Of a DNA stretch of 64,000 nucleotides, positions 34,466-44,293 are shown piece after piece. This DNA is from Pseudoalteromonas sp049257235 (GTDB lineage Bacteria; Pseudomonadota; Gammaproteobacteria; Enterobacterales; Alteromonadaceae): assembly GCF_049257235.1 (NCBI RefSeq), contig NZ_JBMMUF010000001.1, positions 496,001 to 560,000 of the forward strand, in the 5' to 3' direction. Under the pieces are notes generated by a model. It ran no database searches and was not told where the DNA came from. It worked only from the letters and a program-made list of their open reading frames with translations. The first letter of the stretch is position 1. Each line of letters opens with the position of its first letter. Made by a program: the position numbers and the translations under genes.

Positions 34466-37066
34466 TCAGCCACGCTCGCTAACCCAAGCTTCAACGCTGG
34501 CAAGGGCTGCGTCTAGGTGCTCAGGCTGTGAACCACCTGCTTGTGCCATATCAGGGCGACCACCACCTTTACCGCCTACTTGAGACGCCATATGGTTCAC
34601 TAACTCACCCGCTTTGTACTGGCCAATGAGGTCTTTAGTGACACCCGCAATCAAACTCACTTTGTCGCCGTTAGCAACACCCAGGGCAATAATCCCCGAA
34701 CCGAGCTTGTTCTTAAGGTCATCAACCATACCGCGCAGCGCTTTGCTCTCGGTACCTGCAACATTCGCTATCAGAACCTTCACGCCGTTGATGTCTTTGG
34801 CGCTATCAAGTAATGACGCACCTGCTGCACTCGCTAGCTTGTCGTTAAGTTGCGTCACTTGTTTCTCAAGCCCTTTTGAGCGCTCGATTAGACCTTGTAC
34901 TTTATCAAGTACGCTCGCGCTATCCGCTTTCAAAAGTGCGGCAATTTGGCTCAACGTATCTTCTTGGCTTGCTACATGATTAAGTGCATCGGCACCTGTT
35001 ACAGCTTCAATACGACGAACACCTGCGGCAATACCTGCTTCTGAAACAATCTTGAATAAGCCGATGTCACCTGTGCGTGTTACGTGCGTACCACCACACA
35101 ATTCAATTGAATAATCACCAATGCTTACAACACGCACTTCGTCGTCGTACTTTTCACCAAACAGTGCCATAGCACCTTTGGCTTTAGCATCATCAATGGC
35201 CATTAATTCTGTTTGCAGCGCAAAGTTACGACGAATTTCGTCATTCACTTTCTTTTCAATACGTTGCAATTGCTCTGACGTCACACCTTCAAAGTGCGAG
35301 AAGTCGAAACGCAAACGGTCTGGCTGTACCAATGAGCCTTTCTGGTTCACGTGCTCGCCCAACTCTTGGCGTAATGCTTCGTGAATTAAGTGAGTTGCTG
35401 TGTGATTTTTCTTAATACGGTCACGACGTTCTGCGTCAATGCGCGCATCCACTTTGTCGTTAACACCAATTTGCCCTACCACTTTACCGTGGTGAGCAAA
35501 TGCATTACCTAGTTTCTGAGTGTCGGTTACCACAAACTCGCCATTGCTCGTTTTAAGCACACCTGTGTCACCCACTTGACCACCTGACTCTGCATAAAAT
35601 GGTGTGCGATCAAGTACTACGATACCTTCTTGGCCATCTGCCAAGACATTAACTTTTTCGCCACCGGCAAACAGTTCTACCACAGTACCGCTGTGATGTT
35701 CGGCGTCATAACCTTTAAAATCAGTACTCTTATCTGAGCGCAGTTGGTTATTGTAATCAGCACCAAACTTACCTGCTTGTTGTGCTTTCTTACGCTGCAC
35801 GTCCATACTTTCTTGGAAGCCTTGCTCATCAATCGTCATAAAACGCTCACGAGCCACGTCAGCTGTTAAGTCAGCTGGGAAACCGTAGGTGTCGTACAGT
35901 TTGAACACTACATCCCCAGGAATAACATCACCTTCAAGGTTGCTCAAGTGCTCCTCAAGAATCGCCAAGCCACGTTCAAGAGTTTTACCAAATTGCTCTT
36001 CTTCAATACGCAATACTTTTTCAATAATCGCTTGTTTTTGCGCAAGCTCTGGGTAAGCATCACCCATTTGCGCTACCAGCTCAGCGACAATCTTGTGGAA
36101 GAAGGTGCCTTTGGCGCCTAGCTTGTTACCGTGGCGCACTGCACGGCGAATAATACGGCGTAATACATAACCACGGCCTTCATTTGAAGGCATGACACCA
36201 TCTAACACCAAGAAGGCACATGAACGGATGTGGTCGGCGATGACGCGCAATGATTTATCTTCCAAATCCTGTGCGTTTGTCACTTTTGCCGCGGCACTGA
36301 TCAACGCTTGGAATAAGTCGATTTCATAGTTTGAATGCACGCCTTGCAAGATAGCAGCAATACGCTCAAGACCCATACCTGTATCTACACACTGCTTAGG
36401 AAGTGGCTCCATAGTGCCGTCTGCATGACGGTTGTATTGCATAAATACAAGGTTCCAAATCTCGATGAAGCGATCACCATCTTCTTCTGGCGAACCCGGA
36501 GGACCACCCCAGATTTGCTCACCGTGATCGTAGAAGATTTCAGAACATGGTCCACATGGTCCGGTATCACCCATTGACCAGAAGTTATCGCTCGTTGCGA
36601 TGCGAATTATGCGGTCTTCGCTCAAACCTACTTCTTTGTGCCAGATGTTAAACGCATCTTCATCGTCGTGATAAATTGTTACCAGCAGCTTTTCTTGAGG
36701 TAGCTTAACGACTTCAGTTAAAAACTCCCATGCAAACTTGATAGCGTCTTGCTTGAAGTAATCACCAAAGCTGAAGTTACCCAGCATTTCAAAGAAAGTG
36801 TGGTGACGTGCGGTATACCCTACGTTTTCAAGGTCGTTGTGCTTACCACCAGCACGCACACAGCGCTGGGCACTTGCAGCACGATTGTAAGGACGCGTTT
36901 CTGCGCCTAGGAATACGTCTTTAAAAGGCACCATACCCGCGTTGTTAAATAACAACGTTGGATCATTACCTGGAACCAATGAAGCCGAAGGCACCACTTG
37001 GTGTTGATGCTTGGCAAAAAAGTCTAAGAACTGCTGTCTTAGCTGTGCGGTCGTCAAATGCTGCAT
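34466..37066 (-). CDS. alaS: Alanyl-tRNA synthetase
   Basis: About 866 residues from the ATG at 37066. The frame is open upstream into recX, but the family begins at TAQLRQQFLDFFAKHQHQ. Class II core motifs appear early (PYNRAASAQRCVRAGGKHNDLENVG). The editing domain carries HTATHLIHEAL and CGGTHVTRTGD, whose His and Cys residues bind zinc. The C-Ala domain ends with GGGRPDMAQAGGSQPE. It overlaps nothing else and follows recX closely. Confidence 0.96.
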   Translation of the reverse strand: MQHLTTAQLRQQFLDFFAKHQHQVVPSASLVPGNDPTLLFNNAGMVPFKDVFLGAETRPYNRAASAQRCVRAGGKHNDLENVGYTARHHTFFEMLGNFSFGDYFKQDAIKFAWEFLTEVVKLPQEKLLVTIYHDDEDAFNIWHKEVGLSEDRIIRIATSDNFWSMGDTGPCGPCSEIFYDHGEQIWGGPPGSPEEDGDRFIEIWNLVFMQYNRHADGTMEPLPKQCVDTGMGLERIAAILQGVHSNYEIDLFQALISAAAKVTNAQDLEDKSLRVIADHIRSCAFLVLDGVMPSNEGRGYVLRRIIRRAVRHGNKLGAKGTFFHKIVAELVAQMGDAYPELAQKQAIIEKVLRIEEEQFGKTLERGLAILEEHLSNLEGDVIPGDVVFKLYDTYGFPADLTADVARERFMTIDEQGFQESMDVQRKKAQQAGKFGADYNNQLRSDKSTDFKGYDAEHHSGTVVELFAGGEKVNVLADGQEGIVVLDRTPFYAESGGQVGDTGVLKTSNGEFVVTDTQKLGNAFAHHGKVVGQIGVNDKVDARIDAERRDRIKKNHTATHLIHEALRQELGEHVNQKGSLVQPDRLRFDFSHFEGVTSEQLQRIEKKVNDEIRRNFALQTELMAIDDAKAKGAMALFGEKYDDEVRVVSIGDYSIELCGGTHVTRTGDIGLFKIVSEAGIAAGVRRIEAVTGADALNHVASQEDTLSQIAALLKADSASVLDKVQGLIERSKGLEKQVTQLNDKLASAAGASLLDSAKDINGVKVLIANVAGTESKALRGMVDDLKNKLGSGIIALGVANGDKVSLIAGVTKDLIGQYKAGELVNHMASQVGGKGGGRPDMAQAGGSQPEHLDAALASVEAWVSERG

Positions 37067-37076
37067 TACTCTTTTC

Positions 37077-37535
37077 TCACTCGTCTTTCGCTTCAAGTGC
37101 AAATTCAATATGTTGAAAGTCAAAACCTCGCGCCGTTAAATAACGCATACGCTTAGCTTTTTCTTTGTAATCTAACGTCTCATTCACCGGCTTATATTTG
37201 CGGTGATAGGCCTCATAGGCCAATTCAAACCAGTCGACATCCATATCGTTAAGCACCATTTCAACTTGCTCCTTGGCAAGTCCTTTTTGTTGGGCGTCGG
37301 CAGTGATTCTGCGCGGCCCATGACGCTTGTCTATTGCGCGGTGCACAAAGCCCACGCAGTAGCGGTTATCATCCAAAAACCGCTGTTGCTCACACCAATC
37401 TAATAACTCGGTGGCAAAGTCCTGTGGAACCTGGCGCTGCGCCAACTTACGTTCAAGGTCTCGCCTGCTGTAGTCTTGACGACCAAGCAGCCACAGTACG
37501 TAATTCTTTTGTTTTTGCTTTTCGCATTCATCCAT
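37077..37535 (-). CDS. recX: RecA modulator RecX
   Basis: A 152-residue protein with the three-helix repeats of RecX: LLGRQDYSRRDLERKLAQR, FLDDNRYCVGFVHRAI and GPRRITADAQQKG. RecX caps or inhibits RecA filaments. In most relatives recX lies directly after recA; here recA is 15.8 kb away. The start overlaps the stop of the preceding membrane-protein gene by one base, and alaS follows 10 bp after the recX stop. Confidence 0.9.
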   Translation of the reverse strand: MDECEKQKQKNYVLWLLGRQDYSRRDLERKLAQRQVPQDFATELLDWCEQQRFLDDNRYCVGFVHRAIDKRHGPRRITADAQQKGLAKEQVEMVLNDMDVDWFELAYEAYHRKYKPVNETLDYKEKAKRMRYLTARGFDFQHIEFALEAKDE

Positions 37536-38350
37536 TAAGCGTCAAACCGACCATCTTGCGATTGTGTGTGTTGCTCGGATGCACGCTGTGGTGCATTGTC
37601 GCCTTGTTGAGTCACATTATCACTTTGCAAATTAGGCATAAATATGGCTTCAAATGCGACAAGCAGGCTAATGTAGCAAATTGGTAACACAACAAGAAGT
37701 GGAATAAAGGATAATATTGCACTGACCAATATCAAGCCACCACCAATGAGCCCAAAGACTGTCATCGCCCACATATTATGATAAAAGGCCATGAGACTCG
37801 CTTTTAGCACCGTAAAAATAGAACGGTAACCGGCAAAGTAAACTAACGGAACGGCAAAAGCGAAGGCACACAAGTAGATGCTGCATAACACAAGAAATAA
37901 CACCAATGACGACAAAGAAAAGCTCTGCGCTAACTCAGCCATTGCAGTCTCTGGGTTGATATCTGGCTGCGTCATAATGGCAATTGTATCTGCAAACAGC
38001 ACGTTCGCGACCATGCTTAGCAACAGCCCTGCGCCTAATTGATAAATCCCCACTCGGAACACGCCCATGCGACGACCTTTTTGCGAGAAAACACTAATCA
38101 CGTCAGCAAAAGCGACTTTATGCCCCTGCTGGCGACGCAATGCTGCATTGAATAAGCCAGCCATCAAAAATGGTGTCGCTAACGCTACAGGAATGTTTAA
38201 CATTGGCGCTAATGCACCAATCAATCCAAACACGCCAATAAACAAATACATAAAAATGAAAGTAAACGGCTGAAGTTGAAAAATATCTAGTCCAGCTTTA
38301 AACCAACGCGCTCCAGCACTGGCTTTATGCACTCTAATTTCTATCGACAT
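37535..38350 (-). CDS. BPSS1780-family polytopic membrane protein
   Basis: A 271-residue protein with about six membrane helices between residues 25 and 235. The N-terminal pattern is HKASAGARWFKAGLDIFQLQPF and a later stretch is FLMAGLFNAALRRQQGHKVAFADV, as in the BPSS1780 family. The tail is hydrophilic and rich in Gln and Asn. Function unknown. It stands immediately upstream of recX and touches it by one base, so they may share an mRNA. Confidence 0.7.
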   Translation of the reverse strand: MSIEIRVHKASAGARWFKAGLDIFQLQPFTFIFMYLFIGVFGLIGALAPMLNIPVALATPFLMAGLFNAALRRQQGHKVAFADVISVFSQKGRRMGVFRVGIYQLGAGLLLSMVANVLFADTIAIMTQPDINPETAMAELAQSFSLSSLVLFLVLCSIYLCAFAFAVPLVYFAGYRSIFTVLKASLMAFYHNMWAMTVFGLIGGGLILVSAILSFIPLLVVLPICYISLLVAFEAIFMPNLQSDNVTQQGDNAPQRASEQHTQSQDGRFDA

Positions 38351-38379
38351 ACGAAAAAATGGCCCTTATTCTGCTGATA

Positions 38380-39000
38380 TTATGCTTTGTTTATTTTTTT
38401 GATATCTAACATGTGCGCGCCATGTTTTATTTTAGTTTCAAGGTAGGCTTGGTTGCCCGTTTGTCCAACCTTGATATGCGCACTGGTACCAACCACACTT
38501 TTCACGTCTATGCCGTTGTCACGCAAGGCATCAAGTTTCTTTGGGTTATTAGTCATGAGTTTAACTTGCGAGATGCTCAACGCTTTGAGCATCAGCACCG
38601 CGTCAGAAAATTCCCGTAAGTCGTCGGCAAAACCCAATTGATTGTTCGCTTCGTAGGTGTTCATGCCTTGTGACTGTAGCACGTAAGCATCAAGCTTATT
38701 GTACAAACCAATACCACGACCTTCTTGGCGTAAATATAACAATACCCCGCCCTGTTCGTGCATCAGTTCAATGCACTCATTGAGCTGCTCGCCACAGTCA
38801 CAACGGCTAGAGTGAAACACATCACCAGTGAGGCATTCAGAGTGCATTCGAATTAATGGAGTGCCTTGCTTGTCGGCTTCATTGAAAATTAAAGCCACGT
38901 GTTCTTGGCCATCTTTTAAACCATCAAAAGAGACTATTTCAGCAGGGATATCACTTTTTTTGCCCACATTTAAGTGGACTCTCGCTCTGACTTCAGCCAC
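38380..39000 (-). CDS. ribA: GTP cyclohydrolase II (riboflavin synthesis)
   Basis: The 206-residue enzyme opens GTP to the first riboflavin intermediate. The zinc-binding cysteines are in SECLTGDVFHSSRCDCGEQL. The GTP-contact stretch is LYLRQEGRGIGLYNKLDAY, and VKLMTNNPKKLDAL is typical. The start codon is GTG at 39000; a TGA-rich leader gives only a weak ribosome-binding site. No FMN riboswitch is visible upstream. Confidence 0.93.
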   Translation of the reverse strand: MAEVRARVHLNVGKKSDIPAEIVSFDGLKDGQEHVALIFNEADKQGTPLIRMHSECLTGDVFHSSRCDCGEQLNECIELMHEQGGVLLYLRQEGRGIGLYNKLDAYVLQSQGMNTYEANNQLGFADDLREFSDAVLMLKALSISQVKLMTNNPKKLDALRDNGIDVKSVVGTSAHIKVGQTGNQAYLETKIKHGAHMLDIKKINKA

Positions 39001-39257
39001 GACTATTCACTCTGTACAGATAAGTATTGTTACAATATAACAAAGCTGGCCCGCAAGGTCAGCTTGTATAAGCTGGTAAATGGGGGTGATGATAGCATGA
39101 AACAAGTACTAGCCGCGACGTTCTATCACAAGAATCACGCACTAACAGCGTTATGCATTGGTTAGGGCGACAAATACACCTTATGCGTATAGAGTAATGT
39201 ATACTCATCAAAGCCTATACTTATTCACTTACTAAGTATGTAACACAAGGAAAAACA

Positions 39258-39653
39258 ATGAGAAACGTTACTATTGCCGCATTTTGCGCACTTGCTAGCA
39301 TCGCATTTACTACCCCGAGCTGGGCACAAGACAAAGCACAAGATATTAGCCAACAACAACTGATGGTTGACCGTTTTGCAGCGCAACCAATGCAGCTTCT
39401 GGATGTACGCAGCAGCGATGAATACCAACAAGGTCATATCAAGGGTGCGATGAATATCAGTTTTGATGTTTTGGCTGATCACCTCGAACAGCTTGATAAA
39501 GACCGTCCTATTGTGGTGTATTGCCGCAGCGGTCGCCGCGCAGGTAAAGCTATCGATACCCTTTTGCAAAACGGCTTCACTCAGGTTTACCATTTAGAGG
39601 GTGATATGAATGGTTGGCAGGAGCAAAAACTGCCGCAGATCAGCCAGCCGTAA
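39258..39653 (+). CDS. Exported rhodanese-like protein
   Basis: A 131-residue protein with a signal peptide (cut after SWA). A single rhodanese domain follows, with DVRSSDEYQQGHIKGAMNI and the active-site loop VVYCRSGRRAGKA, where the Cys would carry a persulfide. The periplasmic location suggests sulfur transfer or redox work. Its last 14 bp overlap the convergent exonuclease gene. Confidence 0.88.
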   Translation: MRNVTIAAFCALASIAFTTPSWAQDKAQDISQQQLMVDRFAAQPMQLLDVRSSDEYQQGHIKGAMNISFDVLADHLEQLDKDRPIVVYCRSGRRAGKAIDTLLQNGFTQVYHLEGDMNGWQEQKLPQISQP

Positions 39654-40284
39654 TAAGGTCACTCAAAGGCACTGGCGCTTGCTTACTCATGTGATTAGCT
39701 TGCGCCATAAAGAATTCCGCCGTTGCCAGAGCATCACTGAGCGCATCATGAGATGTGTGAACTGGTAATTCATACCTTTGCCTACACGCCTGTAACGAAA
39801 GCGAATCCTGTGCAATATCAACCCCTTGCCGGGCCAGTCTGCGTTGCTCAATTTTCAGAGTATCAAGAATAATGCGGGGTAACTCAATGCCATGTTGCTT
39901 ACAAGCGACATTTAAAAACCGCGTATCCAGTAAGCTATTGTGAAAAACCAACACCGAATCTTGGCAGACCTGACTAAAGCGCGCCAATATATCGGCCATT
40001 GATAAACCTTCATCCGCTAATTGCTGCTCTGTAATTCCATGATAAATGGGTGATTGATCCAGTTTTAGCACACCACCATGAAGCAAATGACCACTTTTAT
40101 GTAATTTTATTCGTTGCTGCTCTATCACCACCCATGCCAGTGACACCACCTCGTGCTCTTTAGGGTTGAGACCCGTAAGCTCGAGGTCAACCACTACGAA
40201 CCGATGCTCATTCCAAGGCAATGACAAGCCATGATTGTCAAAACCGAACTTGGATATAAGTTGCTGCCACCACGAGTAAGTCAC
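39640..40284 (-). CDS. DnaQ-like 3'-5' exonuclease (DEDDh)
   Basis: The 214-residue protein has the exonuclease motifs VVDLELTGLNPKEHEV (Asp and Glu), FHNSLLDTRFLN (second Asp) and HTSHDALSDALATAEFF (His and Asp). It resembles the DNA polymerase III epsilon domain but lacks the polymerase-binding tail. The start is GTG at 40284, two bases after the DUF294 stop, so the two genes are coupled. This pair recurs next to acetate genes in Vibrio cholerae, which points to a role linked to that locus that is not understood. Confidence 0.85.
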   Translation of the reverse strand: MTYSWWQQLISKFGFDNHGLSLPWNEHRFVVVDLELTGLNPKEHEVVSLAWVVIEQQRIKLHKSGHLLHGGVLKLDQSPIYHGITEQQLADEGLSMADILARFSQVCQDSVLVFHNSLLDTRFLNVACKQHGIELPRIILDTLKIEQRRLARQGVDIAQDSLSLQACRQRYELPVHTSHDALSDALATAEFFMAQANHMSKQAPVPLSDLITAG

Positions 40285-40286
40285 AA

Positions 40287-42140
40287 CTACAAGCTTCCTC
40301 GGGCAAATTTAAAGCTTGCCGCCTGCTGCGCTTGGCGGACTAAATAAAACGCTTCTTTAAGCTGATGGCGCTCCAACGAAGTCAGTGAATCTGGATTAAT
40401 ACAGTTACTGGGTAATGACTCACCGCTAAGCTGCGCATGTAAGCGCAATTGCGTGAGATAGCGCCAGCAGTCTTTTAAATCAAAAATATCTTTTTTCGAT
40501 AATAATTGTGTCTTAGTCAGGGCATCCAAGCGCTCCAATGTGCTGGCGTAGCGGATATTTCCTTGCAGTGCATACAGGCGCACAATGTCATTTATGATCA
40601 CGATACCGCGACGTTTTAAATCGATATAGCGATGATGCTGCTCATCCTTTTGGGTTTTTAACTGATTAAATAAGCCAATGGGCACCGAGTTAAGGTTCAG
40701 CTCGCTGGCAAGTGCGCGATAAAATAACTGGTCTGGTTTAAGTGCCGACAATGCTTTGCTGAAATCAGCAAACAACCCACTTGAACCCGAGATAAATCGC
40801 AAATCAAAAAAGATTTTACAATTGAGCATCGCTTCTGGAGTTGGGGTAGCTAGCCACTTAGCAAACCTATCAAGCCACCCTTTCACGCTAAGGCGACACT
40901 CACTATTACTCGCCATAATGTTGCCGGGGCAACGAACGATGCCACAGACATCCAGTTGCTCACACACAAATTCCCCCATGCGCCTGAAGTAATCGAGCTG
41001 TTGTTCATTTAAATCATTGGGTAATAACAGACCATTATCTTGGTCAGAATGTAAGGTCTGCTCCTCCCGCGCTTGTGAGCCAAAACAAATCCAACTAAAT
41101 CGACTAGGTGCATCACCGTGCTGCTGTATAAAGAGCTGTATTAAACGAGTGGTTAGCGCATCGCTAATACCACTGAGCAACTTGCCAATAAGGCTAATGT
41201 CATCAATGTGATAAGCAAAGCCATCTAAGAGCTCAGGTACTTCTTGTGCGTAGCGCTTGAGATCTTTGACGCCAGAGGCTTTGTAAATGCGACCTATCAG
41301 CTGCACTGGGTCGCTTTTTTGCTGACGCAGTAAGTCGGTGGATGTCACCATACCCATTGGCTGATGATGCTCATTGAGCACCGGTAGATGATGAATATTA
41401 TGCTTGAGCATCAGATGCATAGCAGAGAACACACGGTTGTTTTCAAAAATGAATTTCGGCTCTGCGGTCATAATCTCAGCAATGCTTTGGTTCGCATCAA
41501 TGCCCGCCGCAAGCACGCGAGAGCGCAAATCTCGATCAGTGACCACGCCTATAAGTTGCTCTGTGTCTTGCTCATTGGCTTGCACTACCATAATCGACGA
41601 AACGCCATGCTCGGTCATAGTTTTAGCACATTCACCTATGGATGCGTCTGGCCCGAGTGTGACCGCTTGGCGCGTCATCAAATCAGCAATTTTACGCTCC
41701 GACCAGCTATCGCTGTGATGTTGAAACTTACTCGACAGCAAGCGATTAGAGTGAGCGCGCACAAAGTATTGCTCGAAGGCTTTGTACTCACGGCGTAAAT
41801 AATCAAAATCGTGCTGATTGAGCATGTACACCAAGGCGTCGTGTTTTACCTCAATACGATTTTTTATTGCCTCGCCACTGAGCAATGATGGATAACCGAA
41901 GTAATCCCCTGTTGTGAGTCGTGCCACAGGCTCTGAGTCAGGTGCCACCAGCTCTATCACGCCACTGCGAATCAAGAATAGTTTTGGATTAACGGAGTCT
42001 AGCCACTGAATTTGATTCTCACGGGTGACATAAATCACTTCAAGGTGATGGCAAAAGTAGTCACACGCTGACTCTGGCAGCGCATTGAAAGGCGCTTGTT
42101 GGGCTACAAAGTCGAGAACATCCTGATGTTGCGCACTCAT
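40287..42140 (-). CDS. cNMP-binding / CBS / DUF294 nucleotidyltransferase-like protein
   Basis: About 617 residues from the ATG at 42140, chosen because AGGA is eight bases upstream. Domains in order: a cyclic-nucleotide-binding domain (about 20-130), two CBS domains (about 150-285, with ATTL-type VVTDRDLRSRVLAAG and MGMVTSTDLLRQ), and a DUF294 nucleotidyltransferase with FGSQAREEQTLHSDQDNG (about 360). A C-terminal DUF294_C helical part follows. The NTase residues G-S and D-x-D are present. It may be a GlnD-like signalling enzyme; the substrate is unknown. It lies downstream of the symporter terminator. Confidence 0.88.
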   Translation of the reverse strand: MSAQHQDVLDFVAQQAPFNALPESACDYFCHHLEVIYVTRENQIQWLDSVNPKLFLIRSGVIELVAPDSEPVARLTTGDYFGYPSLLSGEAIKNRIEVKHDALVYMLNQHDFDYLRREYKAFEQYFVRAHSNRLLSSKFQHHSDSWSERKIADLMTRQAVTLGPDASIGECAKTMTEHGVSSIMVVQANEQDTEQLIGVVTDRDLRSRVLAAGIDANQSIAEIMTAEPKFIFENNRVFSAMHLMLKHNIHHLPVLNEHHQPMGMVTSTDLLRQQKSDPVQLIGRIYKASGVKDLKRYAQEVPELLDGFAYHIDDISLIGKLLSGISDALTTRLIQLFIQQHGDAPSRFSWICFGSQAREEQTLHSDQDNGLLLPNDLNEQQLDYFRRMGEFVCEQLDVCGIVRCPGNIMASNSECRLSVKGWLDRFAKWLATPTPEAMLNCKIFFDLRFISGSSGLFADFSKALSALKPDQLFYRALASELNLNSVPIGLFNQLKTQKDEQHHRYIDLKRRGIVIINDIVRLYALQGNIRYASTLERLDALTKTQLLSKKDIFDLKDCWRYLTQLRLHAQLSGESLPSNCINPDSLTSLERHQLKEAFYLVRQAQQAASFKFARGSL

Positions 42141-42233
42141 AAATGACATCCTAATTGCTATACATGCGACGTACCACGCGTCGGCATCGCAAACACCGAC
42201 TCGCTATACATACAATCTAGGACTAATCGGCAG

Positions 42234-42270
42234 ACAAAAAAAGCCCGACCTTGGTCTAAGGTCGGGCTTT
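42234..42270 (-). terminator. Terminator of the symporter operon
   Basis: A 12-bp stem (AAGCCCGACCTT / AAGGTCGGGCTT) with a 5-base loop and TTTTTTTG on the minus strand, about 20 bp after the symporter stop. Confidence 0.88.
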
Positions 42271-42290
42271 GGTTTTTCTAATGATATGAA

Positions 42291-44018
42291 TTAATGAGCG
42301 TGAGCTGCTGAAGAACCTTTAGGGTTACGGATACCTTCAACCATCTCTTTGATCTCTTCTGGTGTTTCCGCTGTCATGCGCTGAACTGCGGCTGCAACAA
42401 CAAAGTTAACAACCATACCCACGATACCAATACCTTCCGGTGAAATACCGAGGAACCAGTGTTCAGGGCTGTTCAACTCAGGGCTTACAAACTTGAAGAA
42501 GATGATGTATGCCGCGGTGAAACCAATACCGGTTACCATACCAGCGATAGCACCTTCTTTATTCATGCGCTTAGAGAATATACCCATAATGATTGCAGGG
42601 AAGAAACTCGCAGCAGCTAGGCCGAAGGCGAACGCCACCACCGAGGCCACAAACCCAGGCGGGTTGATACCGAAGTATGCCGAGATACCAATGGCCACCA
42701 TGGCCGCAAGACGTGCAGCTAACAGCTCTTGCTTGTCGCTAATATCAGGTTTCAAGGTGCGTTTGAGCAAATCATGAGACACTGACGTTGAAATGACCAA
42801 CAGTAAACCTGCGGTTGTCGACAGAGCCGCGGCAATACCACCAGCAGCAACCAGTGCAATCACCCATGCTGGTAAGTCGGCAATTTCAGGGTTTGCTAAT
42901 ACCATGATATCGCGGTCAACTTTCACTTCGTTCGCGCTTGCAGGGTCATCAATCTTGCCTGCTGCGTAGAACATGCGACCGTCGCCATTCTTATCATTGA
43001 AAGCAATAAGGCCCGTTCTTTCCCAATTCTTAATCCATTGTGGCGCTTCTTCGTAGAGCGTACCGCTACCGTCTTTACCATTGATAGTATCAATCATGTT
43101 TACACGGGCAAACGATGCAACAGCAGGTGCCGTAGTGTATACAATTGCAATAAATACCAAGGTCCATGCCGCTGAGATACGGGTGTCACGCACGCGAGGA
43201 ACCGTGAAGAAGCGAACAATAACGTGTGGCAAACCAGCGGTACCAACCATGAGGGCTCCGGTGATTGCAAACACGTCAATCATGCTCTTGGACCCCTCAG
43301 TATATTGGGCAAATCCGAGTTCGGTGCTCAGTCCGTCGAGTTTATCGAGCAAATACATGCCCGAGCCATCAGAGAGCGTCGCGCCAAAGCCCGTTTGAGG
43401 TAGCAAATGCCCGGTCATCATCAAAGAAATGAAAATAGCAGGAACTAGGTATGCAAATACTAAAACACAATACTGAGCCACTTGGGTGTATGTGATCCCT
43501 TTCATACCGCCGAGTACAGCGTAGAAGAATACAATCACCATACCGATGTATACGCCAGTTTCAATGTCTACTTCCAAGAAGCGCGAGAACACCACGCCCA
43601 CACCACGCATTTGGCCTGCAATGTATGTGAAACAGATGAAAATCGCACAGATAATCGCCACGATACGGGCTGCTTGAGAATAGTAACGGTCACCGATGAA
43701 ATCTGGCACCGTAAACTTACCAAACTTACGTAAGTAAGGCGCTAAACAAAGGGCTAACAACACATACCCACCGGTCCACCCCATGAGGTATACACCACCA
43801 TCATAACCTGCAAACGAGATGATACCCGCCATGGAAATGAACGATGCGGCACTCATCCAGTCTGCCGCAGTAGCCATACCATTAGCTACGGGCGGAACCC
43901 CACCACCGGCGACATAGAATTCATTTGTAGAGCCAGCTCGAGCCCAAATTGCGATGCCGATATACATCGCAAAGCTCAAACCAACAATTAGAAACGTAAA
44001 ACCTTGAACATCCATCAT
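42291..44018 (-). CDS. actP: Na+/solute symporter, VC_2705-type (acetate/pyruvate permease-like)
   Basis: A 575-residue SSS-family transporter with about 13 membrane helices. Near the start it has VANGMATAADWMSAASFISMAGIISFAGYDGGVYLMGWTGGY, typical of ActP-type permeases. Later it has GGIAAALSTTAGLLLVISTSVSHDLLKR, the sodium-site region. The DUF4212 small subunit is encoded just upstream, the usual partner of this subtype. Context with acs and the sensor kinase points to acetate or a related short acid. The start may be the ATG at 44018 or at 44015. Confidence 0.88.
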   Translation of the reverse strand: MMDVQGFTFLIVGLSFAMYIGIAIWARAGSTNEFYVAGGGVPPVANGMATAADWMSAASFISMAGIISFAGYDGGVYLMGWTGGYVLLALCLAPYLRKFGKFTVPDFIGDRYYSQAARIVAIICAIFICFTYIAGQMRGVGVVFSRFLEVDIETGVYIGMVIVFFYAVLGGMKGITYTQVAQYCVLVFAYLVPAIFISLMMTGHLLPQTGFGATLSDGSGMYLLDKLDGLSTELGFAQYTEGSKSMIDVFAITGALMVGTAGLPHVIVRFFTVPRVRDTRISAAWTLVFIAIVYTTAPAVASFARVNMIDTINGKDGSGTLYEEAPQWIKNWERTGLIAFNDKNGDGRMFYAAGKIDDPASANEVKVDRDIMVLANPEIADLPAWVIALVAAGGIAAALSTTAGLLLVISTSVSHDLLKRTLKPDISDKQELLAARLAAMVAIGISAYFGINPPGFVASVVAFAFGLAAASFFPAIIMGIFSKRMNKEGAIAGMVTGIGFTAAYIIFFKFVSPELNSPEHWFLGISPEGIGIVGMVVNFVVAAAVQRMTAETPEEIKEMVEGIRNPKGSSAAHAH

Positions 44019-44026
44019 AAAGCTCC

Positions 44027-44290
44027 TTATTCGTCTACGCCGTATTTCTTATCTAACGCATTCATTTTGTATGCGTAGACAAAAATAAGAGCCACAAAGG
44101 TGTAAATTGCGCCTTGCTGAGAAATCCAGAAGCCCAATTTAAACCCAAAGAAATGTACTTCATTGAGCACGTCGACTAACAAAATGCCGCAACCAAATGA
44201 AATGACAAACCAGACCGCGAGTAGTTTAAACACGAGGCTTAGGTTTTCACTCCAATAGGCTTTGGCATGTTCTGCATCTTTAAAAGCCAT
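44027..44290 (-). CDS. DUF4212 small subunit of the Na+/solute symporter
   Basis: An 87-residue protein with two membrane helices (about 20-42 and 53-75). The DUF4212 signature is AKAYWSENLSLVFKLLAVWFVISFGCGILL followed by FKLGFWISQQGAIYTFVALIFVYA. It is 8 bp upstream of the symporter gene. The operon promoter region contains a GACCTTAGTCGTAA element about 90 bp before the ATG. Confidence 0.9.
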   Translation of the reverse strand: MAFKDAEHAKAYWSENLSLVFKLLAVWFVISFGCGILLVDVLNEVHFFGFKLGFWISQQGAIYTFVALIFVYAYKMNALDKKYGVDE

Positions 44291-44293
44291 TTT

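Noticed and set aside
39097..39165. A 22-codon frame (MKQVLAATFYHK) between ribA and the rhodanese gene
   Set aside because: No ribosome-binding site or conserved feature supports it.
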